From the NCBI GenBank assembly GCA_020543525.1, contig JAHYIO010000039.1, positions 1-64,000 of the forward strand: 64,000 bases of DNA, given 5' to 3'. Shown here in pieces: positions 11,432 through 21,900 of this stretch. Position numbers and translations under genes: made by a program. Position 1 is the first letter of the stretch; each line of letters opens with the position of its first letter. The notes beneath the pieces are model-generated. The model was not told where the DNA came from. It made no database searches and was given only the letters and a program-made list of their open reading frames with translations. The DNA is from Coriolopsis trogii (lineage: Eukaryota; Basidiomycota; Agaricomycetes; Polyporales; Polyporaceae).

Positions 11432-11919
11432 TGTTAAGATTGGTCTAAGCAAGGGATGCTGTGGCCTTCGAGCTCACAGCGAGATGTCACAAAGATGTGT
11501 GAAGAGAATAGAACATCATTCTATTCAGAAGCCTGATAGTACAGATTAGGTGAACAAGGAGATTGGAGCTGGGGTTCCTTGATGGAAACCTCGGCTATTA
11601 TATATAGTACAACGTAGCCTGCCATAAACAGTATAGTGTCATGGCAGTGATGTAGAAACAGAGTCATGAGGCTGCAGATGACTGAGTGGGGGTTATATAT
11701 AGCTAAGCTGACAGATCTGGGTTTATATATAGATGGGCTGACTGAGCGAGGAGATACAGATAGCAAAGATGATTAAGCATATGTAAAGGTGATGACGAAA
11801 AGACAAACGATGCATGTGAGATGACGAAGAGTAAGCAGGATGATGACAAGGGGCAGAGAATGCAACAAAATGGTCAGGAACAAGACGATACTGGTCAGGA
11901 ACAAGGGTAGGTTATAACA
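11432..11919 (-). mobile_element. LTR-C, 5' LTR in minus orientation
   Basis: 488 bp. Read on the minus strand it starts TGTTATAACC and ends ATCTTAACA, then leads into gag. It is inverted relative to 9202-9689 and of identical length. On its other side the DNA continues directly into RT coding sequence of another gypsy element, so it was inserted into, or joined to, that element. Confidence 0.85.
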
Positions 11920-13260
11920 AATGGCGCCTCGTGCCTTTCAGACTTTCCAATGCTCCGGCGGTGTTCCAGTGTTTTGTAAACAACATCTTTGCCAACATGC
12001 TTGATGTCTGTGTGGTTGTCTACCTTGACAACATTCTCATCTACTCTGACAACCCCAAGGAATACTGGAAGTATGTCAAGGAGGTCCTGCAACATTTACG
12101 GAAACATCAGCTCTACGCTCGTGCAAACAAGTGGAAGTTCCATGCCAACTCCGTCGAGTACCTTGGCTACATCATGTCTGGAGAAGGTCTGAAGATGTCT
12201 GACGCCAAGGTCAAGGCTATTCTTGACTGGCTGGAACCCCGGAAGGTCCGAGATATACAGTCTTTCCTCAGTTTTACCAACTTCTACTATTGGTTCATCC
12301 ACAACTACTCTGAGATTGTCCTTCCTCTAAGCTGCATGACTCACAAGGGCATCCCATGGCACTTTTCCGATGAATGCCAAAAGGCGTTCAATACCCTGAA
12401 GCAGGCCTTCACCTCCACTCCTGTTCTACATCACTAGGAACCTGACCGCCAAATTACTATGAAAACCAATGCTTTGGACTATGTAATTGCCAGTATTCTA
12501 TCGATCACCACCGCTTTGGGCAATCTTCATCCCATTGCCTTCCACTCCCAGACTTTGACTGGTGCTGAACTCAACTATGACACCCATGACAAGGAACTCC
12601 TCATGATCTTCGAGGTGTTCAAGACCTTGCAGCACTACCTGGAAGGCTTCGGAACTCCAATTGATATCGTCACCAACTACAAGAATCTGGAATACTTTGC
12701 AACCATGAAACTCCTGACTCGGCAACAGGCTCAATGGTCAGAGTTCCTGTCACAAATCAATCTCATGCTAAACTCTGAACCTGGATCTCTGAAGCCCAGG
12801 CCCGCTACCAGGTCCAGGCAGACAAGCACTGTCTACCGGCACTAGATTTCAAGGTCAGAGACCAGGTCCATGTCCGAGCCGAGCACATCCGTTCCACCCA
12901 CCCCCCAAATAAACTCTCAGAGAAGTACCTTGGACCCTACCCTATCATCACTCAGGCTGGTATCCACTCGTTTACGCTATGCCTACTCAGGGCCATGCAT
13001 GCTATACACCCCATTTTCCATATCTCCAGCTTGAGCCTGCAACTCCAAACACCATTCCTAGTTGTGTTCAGTCCCCTCCACCTCCAATTGAAGTTGACGG
13101 TGAACCGGAGTATGAAATCTCTGAGATCCTCGACACCAAGGTCAACCGCCGACATTGATGCAAGCTGCTTTACCTCATTCGCTGGTCCGGTTACGAAGGT
13201 ACTAATGAAGAGACTTTCTGGGTCCTTCTAACTGATCGGTAACACGCAGGAACTAGTCTC
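11920..13260 (+). pseudogene. Gypsy-1 pol remnant: RT, RNase H, integrase C-end, chromodomain
   Basis: The RT begins mid-domain (MPFRLSNAPAVFQ) and has VVYLDNILIYS where the catalytic motif should be YLDD; the second Asp is Asn. An in-frame TAG at 12436 precedes RNase H (NYDTHDKELLMIFEVFKTL). At about 12785 the frame jumps from the RNase H end (EFLSQINLML) to the integrase C-terminal region (QVQADKHCLPAL, then FKVRDQVHVRAEHI), so the integrase zinc-binding and catalytic core are deleted. A chromodomain follows near 13100-13230 (EYEISEILDTK, LIRWSGYEGTNEETFW), with a stop inside. Such chromodomains direct chromoviral integration to heterochromatin. Dead element, 5'-truncated by LTR-C. Confidence 0.85.
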
Positions 13261-13449
13261 AGACTTCCATGCCTTGTACCCCAATAAACCTGGACCTCAC
13301 AACACTTAGCAATGAGGATTGCCTTCGCTTCCTTGCACTGTCTGTGCACTGCCTCCTTGTCCTTTTCCTTTCAACACTTTGTCAGACTTCTTACTTCCTT
13401 GGACCTCCATCAGTGTTTATGCTTGTACCTCGGTCATTGTTAATAAAAA

Positions 13450-14400
13450 ATTCAATTTTTCTATCTATTACTCCTCCTCCAAGTTCTGGTACTCCTTGTC
13501 TTTCTCCTCCTCCTCCTTATCCTCGTTCTCCACCTTTGCCCTGGCAAAGTACTCCTGTACCACCTTTTTCTGCATCTTATGGTTGGTGACCCACTTCTCT
13601 ATGCAGGTCAGGTGCCTGAGGATGGATCATGACAGCTTACGTGTCGCTACCACCTCGGCGACCAGGTGCTCCAGGAGCTTCCAGTCAGTCGGGCACCTGG
13701 AGTCCATGCCCCTCGCCTCCTCTGTCTCCTCCCTCACTCTTCCCTTTCCCTTGTCCTTCTTCGGCTCCTCCCCCATCTCCTCTACTTCCTCCTTCTCAGA
13801 TTCCTCTGGTCCAGTTCATCATTGTTTCTTTTTTGGTTTTTGGGGTGTCAACAACCCGGACTCTGCCTCCACCATTCCCTCCACCTGCCTCTGTCCCCTG
13901 CTATATGCCACCTTGTCATTGTGGCACACCTTGCATGCCTTTATGCAGCAAGAGTTCACAAAGTACCAGCAAGGTACTCCACTCTTCCAGCAGTTCACGC
14001 ACGGCAACTGAAAAAAAAAAATTTAGTCCTTTTTTCTGTACCTGCGGGCTGCAGTACCTTCACCTGCGCTCACTTGGGTCCTGATGGCGCCGTCACCCCC
14101 TTCTTCCTCTTGCTACCCAATGTGGCCTTGGGCCCCCTCTGCCATCTCTCCTCTACCAACTGCGCAGCCTCAGCCTCTCTCTTCTGCTGCTCCCACTCCT
14201 CCCTCTCCCACTGCTCCTGCTCCTCCCTCTCCCATTGCTCCCACTCCTCCCTCTTGCATTGCTCCCACCTCTCCTGCCTCCACCGCTCGGTGTCCTGCTC
14301 CATCTTTGCGAGGAGCACTTGCTGGGCCATGAGCACCTCCTTCTCAGTGTTCAGGTTGGGGGTGCAGTGCATGTGGGTGGTGGCGGTGATAATGGTGGTG
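13450..14400 (-). pseudogene. Antisense Cys-rich / coiled-coil ORF of gypsy-1
   Basis: On the minus strand, opposite to pol, between the chromodomain and the 3' LTR. The first part (14372-14070) is a Glu/Arg/Trp-rich coiled coil made of repeated EQWEREE units. The second part (14007-13819) begins PCVNCWKSGVPCWYF and continues to ACKVCHNDKVAYS, a C-x2-C-x6-C ... C-x2-C zinc-knuckle-like pattern whose expected last Cys is Tyr. Charged low-complexity sequence (KDKGKGRVREE, EEEEKDKEYQNLEEE) follows. A poly-T tract plus CAG between the parts looks like a splice acceptor, but the exons do not join cleanly and stops occur. The function is unknown; antisense ORFs in this position are known from some gypsy elements. 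Confidence 0.5.
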
Positions 14401-14570
14401 GTTGTGGGTCAAGTCATGGATAAGGGTACCCTAACACTGACTTCCACTATATACTTGTTTTTCTGATCTCCGATCCTAACCCTAACTCTGACAGAAACTT
14501 TTTTTCTCTCCTGTTACTTTTTACGGCACACTTCTATTCCTTCACACTAGGACCCTCGGGGGCTCGGGCC

Positions 14571-14931
14571 CAGTGGGGGGATACTGTTAGACTCTGAATT
14601 CTACGTGTTCTTCTCTAAGTCCATGTCCGACCTCTGACCCTAACCTCCGGACTCCAAACTCTGGTCGTCACTTGAAATATTGCTCATCCTTCTATCTTGT
14701 CCTCTTATTGTCTGACTCAAAGTTGGACTTTGTACTCCTGCTCCTCTTGGTCTCCGCATTCCCGCCTCCTCTTGCAAGTCAAGGACACCAGCATGTACTC
14801 AGGGTGTTGCCAATAGCTTTGCCGAAGTCCTCACCCCACCAAACTCTGAACACCATCAGACCCCTCGTGTCTCCGGTCACATCTCCACTGATCTCTGGCC
14901 TTTGGACTTCGGAGTTGGCATAGTCTTAACA
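14571..14931 (+). mobile_element. Polypurine tract and 3' LTR of gypsy-1 (LTR-A type, short)
   Basis: The purine-rich tract cagtggggggatac ends at 14584. The LTR starts TGTTAGACTC at 14585 and ends GTCTTAACA at 14931 (347 bp). Its 3' ~335 bp are clearly homologous to the right part of the 639-bp LTR at 32804-33442, but it lacks that LTR's first ~300 bp. 14932-15010 is a fragment of another LTR (LTR-B tail type). Confidence 0.75.
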
Positions 14932-15059
14932 CTCTCACCCTCGCTTGATGTCTCAGTCTCCTTCTACGTTTCACTTGACCACAGGATGTAACACACAGGA
15001 TGTAACACTAAGTCTTATCATCATGTTGGTATGCATCAAATAGATGTGTACTCCAATAT

Positions 15060-16277
15060 AGTAATATATATGCATATCTAACTCAATATTTGTCTACCCT
15101 ATGATCTCATTCTTTAGAATGACAGAAAAGTCCATATTTATATTGAGTAACTCTAAAGCACTATTCTTAATTACTGCAATAATCTTCTTTACATATCAAA
15201 CATGAATGACTTGCTTGTTTGCAATAGGGAAAACAGATGTTGCAAAATCTGTGATATTCTTTGCCCCCCAGCTGGGTCACTCTGATTTTTAAAGCCCAAA
15301 TCCTCAATCATATTATATTTAGAGACATGGTAGAGGTTGTATAACTCCTAATGAATGTAAGGCCTATTTGCAGAATTGATTGGATGGATAGAAATTGGCT
15401 ACAAGTAACACTTACCACACTTGAGCCCAACCTCATTCTGTAAGGTGATAGCAAACACTCTGGTAGAGCACCAGGAGGGCATTACACTATGCAAATTCTG
15501 CATCTGCAAGATAGCATTGCTTCTCTAGGATTGCAAAGTTATTTAAGTGTGCATTATTATATATGTATGAGTTTGAGGCAGACCCATCCCATCCAGTAAC
15601 AATGTAGTAGAATGTTATGTTAAAGCCACAGGCTGCCAGAGTGTTCTAGGTAACCTGGCCTTTGTGATTCTAAGTGAGCTGACACCTGCAGCAGAAGGAG
15701 AGCAGTGGATATGTGTCCTGTCAATTGCACCAATGACATTCTTAAAGTACAGGAAGAACTTCAGGTTGTCTTTAATATAATCGAGGACAGAGGCATCAGT
15801 TGGAGGCAGGTGAACATAGATGTTATAGAATGGGAATGTCACCAGAGTCCCAAGAATTTCTTCATAGTATTTACAGGACATGAAGAACAAGATATAATCA
15901 GATAAGTACTCATTTTGAAATGGATATGTTAGCATGCTAAAAGTGCTTGCCATTTGCATGAATGCAATGACCAGTAATAGAGATATAGCCACTTTCTTGT
16001 TGAGTAAGATATGTTTAGAATCTTGCAGGTCACTGGCCCATAAAGCTGCAACAAGAGCATAAAACATATGCTTTCTCATTCCCAGCTCATTTTTGATATT
16101 ATCTGGGTGACCATTTAGGAGCTCCATGACCCAACCATGTCCAGACAAGGCTGAGGTATGATAAAAAATATTACTAATAGCATGCATCAAGCAGGATTGA
16201 GGGGGCAGGACATAGTGGTAGAGAGAGAGGGCAGATGAGAGGCAGCAATAACAGAGCAATTTTATGCTATAATTCAA
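15060..16277 (-). pseudogene. PIF-Harbinger transposase (DDE_Tnp_4 type), decayed
   Basis: The minus frame 16277-15615 has an N-terminal block (LSGHGWVMELLNGH), then YNIYVHLPP and KNVIGAIDRTHIHCSP. The latter matches the first catalytic Asp region of Harbinger transposases, usually GAIDGTH. Beyond the stop at 15615 further pieces remain in other frames: a YWMGWVCLKL block, CYLADAEFA (second Asp region, normally YYLADAGYP) near 15510, and degraded downstream sequence to about 15060. Several stops and frameshifts make it non-functional. No intact TIRs were identified. Confidence 0.7.
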
Positions 16278-16672
16278 TTAAACACTTGCCACTGGGAGTT
16301 GCTACCATCACCTTGTGACTTTAGATGCCAGAGTGTCCCATGATAGGCACCCACCGACAATGTTGCCGCAGCCGAACAGGCTCTTAGTTCTCTGGTAGTC
16401 TGAGGTTTGGTGTTTGTGGTCACCATAGATTTGGCTCTGTTCTCTTATTAGTGGCTGGTGGATTAATCTGGTTGTCAGGCATCTGAACATCATGTCTTCC
16501 TTACTCAGGATGTTCTGTGGAATGTCCTGGAGGGAGACAGAGGACTCCAGCCATGTCTCAGAGTTATGAGGCTTGTGTTTGTATCCATGCTTGCAGAACA
16601 TGCATATGACTGCCTCTATTGGCAACACAATATGAATGTGATTGCTACTAGCTAAGCTTATCTCTTATATCC
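16278..16672. other. Spacer; unassigned minus-strand open frame 16628-16308
   Basis: A 106-codon minus-strand open frame (MLPIEAVICMFCKHG...) shows no recognisable domain. It sits just upstream of the Harbinger remnant and could be part of that element's second (Myb-like) gene, but no motif supports this. Confidence 0.2.
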
Positions 16673-17707
16673 CATGCCCTCCAGCCAAGTTACTCCAATC
16701 TCTGAACTCCAAATCCTGATTAGCATATATCTCCAACCATGCATCATAGCATTTGATCCCACAGTGACAGCTGTTATTGATGCAATCCCCCCTTTTCGAA
16801 AGGGCATTCCCATCTGCTAGAATTGCCTGTATTCCAGCGCTATCCTGATGCTGCCTATCTTGTTTTTAGCCCACCTTTTGTCAAATGCCCTCAGAATTCC
16901 TAGCATGAACAATACATGACTCTACTATGAGACAGTGATATTTTCCAGCTAACATTTGAGATCCTAGAATTAAAGTCCAGGATTACTCAATACAGCTTCA
17001 ATTGATCTTGTTGATGGGCCAATTTTATTCATAAAATAACACCTAGTGTATAGATATTAGATTTTGCCAACAAACGCAAGGAAAATATGCCTGTATGATG
17101 TGAACAAGCAGAGCCCTGCCCAATTAGCGCCAGGACAAAGCTGGAATAGTGGTGGTTGTGGCAGATGGGAATGTCCTTCTGAAAAGGGGAGATTGCATCA
17201 ATAATGGCCATCACTGTATCCATTGTTAGGTAGTTCTCTCACATAGTTACCATTAGTCTATCATGGACTTGATCTACCTTCATATTCTATTAAGTCTGCA
17301 TCATCTCTATAATGGCTTGGAGCTAAGACTTAGCTATACCTAGTACTATATAAGTCTGATAGCACTGCTATTTGTACTTCAGTTTAGATATCTTATTATA
17401 CTCCCTAAATCTAGTATTCCCTTTATCTTCGCATTGTGAATAGTTTCCCAAACTCTGGTTATCTCAGAACACTCTCTGAATTTGTCCTCTCAGCATTGGA
17501 CAAGTCTAGCATCATGCTCTATATTTGTCTAAGCCCCCATCTCCAACCTCCAGTCTCTGTACTCTGGCAGCTCTTGCCTTGTAAATTGAGGACATTCAGC
17601 ATTTCCTCAGGGTGTTGCTAATAGCTTTGTCGAAGTTCTTAACCCCATCTGTCCTGGACATTCATATCTCTGGGCTTTATCTGACATCTGGCCTGGCATG
17701 TCTAAAA
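16673..17707 (+). mobile_element. LTR-D copy 1, interrupted by a MITE
   Basis: Homologous to 43538-44590, sharing CCTCCAGCCA near the start, CTATATAAGTCTG(A/G)TAGCACT in the middle, GTGTTGCTAATAGCTTTG and GGCATGTCT near the end. Its first bases are TCTTATATCC rather than TGTTATATCC, and the TTTAACA end is decayed to TAAAAA. The MITE at 16762-17216 lies inside it; copy 2 shows the uninterrupted sequence. Confidence 0.6.
16762..17216. mobile_element. 455-bp MITE with ~56-bp terminal inverted repeats
   Basis: It starts CAGTGACAGCTGTTATTGAT and ends ATCAATAATGGCCATCACTG. The ~56-bp ends are near-perfect inverted repeats, both including GCAATC(C/T)CCCCTTTTC and CATTCCCATCTGC. Flanks are CA and TA, consistent with a TA target duplication with one transition. 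The homologous LTR-D at 43538 lacks it. No coding capacity; probably Tc1/mariner-type. Confidence 0.75.
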
Positions 17708-17836
17708 ACCTGCTACCAAGCTAAACACAGACAACACATAATTTACATCTCACTTGAGCTCCCTTATAATGCATCTGCACTCCTATTTCCAACACTATTA
17801 TATCTATCTGCCCTAGACAGATATAAATTTGGTGAA

Positions 17837-18118
17837 TGTTATGAACCACTCATTCTATTGTTCTTTTGTCTGTGCTTCTACTATTGTTCCAGCACTCTCA
17901 TGTGCACTTGTAACCTATTGTCTCTGATGCTTATTATTCTCCATATATAAGTTGTAAACAATTGCCACCTGGAAACTTCAGTTTCAATTTGTCTCAAGGC
18001 AAGCCTTACTGCATTTTTACGTAATTATATTCTTAATACAACTTGTCTCCAGCCCTGTGCTCCACTCTTGCTGCACAAGACTTGTACTCTCACCCTTGTT
18101 TCATACTTCAGTCTCCTT
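17837..18118 (+). mobile_element. LTR-B fragment (5' part)
   Basis: Starts TGTTATGAACCACTC and matches the solo LTR at 53576-53907 (minus) and the nested copy at 43961-44390. It is cut at 18118, where sequence resembling the reversed end of LTR-D begins (TTAAGGACATGCC). Confidence 0.6.
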
Positions 18119-18599
18119 TGTTAAGGACATGCCATGCCAGATAATGGAGGTGGCCAGAGTACAAGATATCTGGGACTGATAGGGTAGAGGACTTTGGCAA
18201 AGCTATTAGCAATGCCCTGAGAGAATTGTACAGTTCTTTAGCATATATATATAAGGACACCTCAGAGTGCTTTCTAGCTTTCAGTTATAACAAACTCTCT
18301 TATTTGTTATCTTACTTCTACCTAATATTACTTGTGTTTGCCTTTGACAAAGGCAATGTCTCCAGCCATATTACTCCAAACTCTGAACCCTGATTGGTAT
18401 ATCCTTCTCCATGCATCATGGTACTTTGATTTCATCAGTGATACGCAGTTCCATCATAATATTACCATCAGTACATCACGCAACAGACATCATGGTCCTG
18501 ATACTCATGCATACTCTGTTGGAGCTACATCAACTCCATGTTCAGTACAGGTCAAGATCCTGACTCAATGTTTCCCAATTTCTCAGCTTGTTGAGTTAC
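18119..18599. repeat. Mosaic of LTR-D fragments before gypsy-2 gag
   Basis: 18119-18210 is a reversed LTR-D tail (GACTTTGGCAAAGCTATTAGC is the complement of the tail at 44500-44520). 18350-18560 is forward LTR-D-like start sequence (CTCCAGCCATATTACTCCA). These may be the remains of the 5' LTR and leader of gypsy-2, but the ends are not clear enough to define an LTR. Confidence 0.4.
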
Positions 18600-18983
18600 T
18601 GTACCTATTGTTGGGACAACACTAATGACTCTGACCCACATGACTGGAGCACCTCAACTTGCGCTCCACATGCAGACTCAAAGTCCACCACCCAGGTCAA
18701 GGACAGGCAGCCCTGCACAGGCTTTGTCAGTTCCCCCAAGGAATTCTCCAAACAATCCATTCGTCAACCTTCCTTCAGAATTGCCTCCCCCTCCAGATCC
18801 AACTGGGATGGCCCTTGCCTCGGCTATCCAGATGCTGGCGCAAACCCTGGGTCAATCTGGTCCAGGGAAGGAGAGCGAATGGAACAATGCCTGCGATCCT
18901 GACACCTTTGATGGTTCCGAGCCAATCAAACTCCGAACATTCTTTACACAGCTAGAGCTCATTTTCCTAGCCTGGCCTCAAAT
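18600..18983 (+). pseudogene. Gypsy-2 gag, first half
   Basis: The N-terminal part has a Pro-rich region (NNPFVNLPSELPPPPDP) and then the gag core start DPDTFDGSEPIKLRTFF. The frame stops inside the transposon inserted at 18984. Removing the insert and one copy of CTCAAAT joins this exactly in frame to 23060 (LAWPQMFTSN). Confidence 0.8.
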
Positions 18984-21900
18984 TGGGGACAGGCAATGCC
19001 TCTGAGGGAGATGTGCCAGCTGATATAATCTAGCGCCGATTGATGGCAATTATCGTGACCTCTTGTAATCTAAGTGAGCTTGACACAATCTAGAGTCCAT
19101 AAATGCTATCAATATATTGAAACTCTGTGGACGCGTCAAGCTCCAAACCACGGTCTTGCTGGTCAGACCATCTTGAGTGCATGTTGAACACCTGGGGAGG
19201 TTTGATATGGTCGGCGCACGGAAGCAGGTCACTGTGAGGCAACGGCCGGACACGCTGTCAATTAACGTGAAGCTAGCGTCTGTCCAAGTATATAGTATAA
19301 GGTCCGAGTTGAACCATTCCCACCCCCTCCATCACTCGGTCTCACCCTCTCCTTCGCACTCGCTGTCACTTGGCCACTGGTCCTCTGCCCCAACAGCCTC
19401 GCATTGGACCCGTATCTCCTTCACAACTCGAGCAATGAGTCTCACAGGCGTTGGAGCCGGCAGGTAGTTGTTGTAGCGCTCAACAGCAGCCCAAACCGCA
19501 TCGAGTTTGAACTTCTTGTTCAGTAAGTCTCTTGTCCTTGGGATCATCCGTGCGCTGTCCGTTGGACCTCTGTCCACGAAATGCTGGTGCCATTTTAGCT
19601 GCTGATCAATAAACTTGACCGTCGTCCGTGAAAGGACCAGCTGTTCCAGGTCAAACACCAGAACAACATGTCCAAGCTCCTCCAAGTCTTCTTGTTTGTT
19701 CACAACCTTGGCATCCCTATCCTCCTGTTGCTTTTTGGCGACACGCTCATCTTCTTCGGCTATGTCTCAACGACATTGCTTCTCCATCCCGCTGGCATCA
19801 ATTTCCCATGCTTTGGAGTAGATGTACTGTAGATTGTCGGGACTGAGATATGTGGCTGTATTGTTGAGCTTATAGCACGTGTGAGCATTGTACTGATCCA
19901 GAGACATATTAGGGGTTCCATGTAGAGCAACACAGAGGCGACCGCGAGCGCCCTCGTTGGCATTGTTGGTGGGAGGCATGAAGGCGCGTTCCTTATGAGC
20001 TGCTGGAAGGTCTGCAAATGTGCCTCCAGAGGCAAAGCCATCGGTAAAACGCTTCCACGTTGCAAGAGCTCCCTCGCAGAAGGCAAGAACACATAACTCC
20101 GTGATGGTCGCTGGGTTGTGGAGCCCTTTCACAATATTCTGTTCCAGGTGATTGAGCTTGCCGCTGTCCTTCTTTTGTTGGAGCAGACTCATGAAGCAGC
20201 GGTACAGTAGTAGGTGGACTATCAACTCTCTGGCAGCATTGCATAGCGCATGTTACTGGTGTCAGGGAATGTGATCTGAAAGCCAAGCTCCTTCTCAATG
20301 AAGTAGCGGTATGTATTTTGTTGCCCTTTCTTGTCGTCCTTGTGGCGTAGAAGGGCTCCAGCACGCTCTGCAAGTTTGACCCCGCCTCGTACAGATTTCT
20401 CGATTGCACGCATCTTTGCTTCCGATGTACCAGCACTCGCAGCGGCAGCATTGTCGCGGTTCATCAAGAGCTCAGGAGGATCAGCGCCGATAGCAGACCA
20501 GTAAGCCATCATCCGTGTGTTTCCGCCTTTCACTGAGTTCATCTCTTTGTGCCAGCGAGCTGGGGCTCAGGCGCCGGGAGGGTGGCATAGGCCTCTTTTG
20601 CCGAGTCGTGTTTCCTGGAAACTCGCAGATTTTCTTCCAATCAGCGAAGATGCGTACCATACACTTCTGGTCTTCGGCATGGTCTGTTAACATCCCGCAT
20701 ACTTTGGTAGGGAAGTCAAGAGGGTTTGCTGGTTTTGTGTGACCACGAGGACTCGAGTTGTAGATAGTGAAGAGGTTGTCTGCATCCTGCCATCGGCGTA
20801 GTTGTGTCTGGCTTGTATGGTTGGGTGCGGTTGAGATTCCGAGGAAGGGAGATGTTTGTCGCCTGTATGGACGTATACGTGCTGCGTGTCATGGTTGGTA
20901 TGGTGCAGACTTGTCCCGTCACTACTCATGGTTATACCTGCACAGGAGATATGAGACTACACACTTGGAAGAGATGGAGATTTTGTTGTACATACTGCGT
21001 GCAGCATGGATCTCTTCTGCAACCTGCATAGCAGCAGCTACACCACTCTCACGGACGAAGCGGCCAATGGAGCGGGCGCTGAGGTTTCCCTCTACAGTCG
21101 CCCCGGTACTTTGTCCTTCACATGATCAACCTTTAGGCCGAGCTGGACATGGTCGCAAACCAGGGCGCGCAGAGGCTCAGGTACTTTGCCGTTCTCCTTC
21201 AGCTTCAGTGTGTTGTGTTTACCGTGCAGGGCTTCCTCTGCAAATTCCACTACCTTCTTGACTGCGCGAGCCTTCTGTTCATCAAACCGGGATACGCGAA
21301 GACGCAGCGCCTTGTTCTCCTTCCGTCATAGAGAGGCACGCTCTCGAAGCGCATGAGAAGAGCGGGTCGCGGCCGCAAGCTGTCCCTCAACCTCGAGCAC
21401 TCTTGCATGTTCGCGCATGGCCTGACTGGCAAGCATTCCACGGGCCTCATCAAGATAGGGACTTGATCTCTGTGAGTGCGTCGACAAGGTCATCTTCCAT
21501 GTTTGCTATTGATGTTGCTGCTTTAGCCTCTGCCCACTCGATAGCTGCCTGTGACCAGTTCCTCTCAGCAATCACCCTCTTCTCTGCCTCTGCCTCTGCC
21601 TCTGTGACTGTCTTCTGTGCCAGAGTCTTGATATTCTGTATAACAGCTGATGCATGTGTGTCCAGTTTGGTGACCTGTGTAGCATAGAATGATTGCGCCT
21701 CTGCAATTACCCAAGTTGTGTACGCCCAAGCTGCGTCTGCTGACCTTGCTCCATCTTCTTCTGCCATCTGCGCGACCTCTGTCGCACTATGAGCATTCTG
21801 TTTGACATCCAAGGTCCGTTGTTCTGCCTCTCCTAGCATCTTCTGGGCATGTTGCTTGAGTACTGAAATAGATTGCTCATGTTCTGCTAGAGTTTGAAGA

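Noticed and set aside
16308..16628. Myb-like second gene of the Harbinger element
   Set aside because: No Myb/SANT tryptophan pattern is visible; listed only as unassigned.
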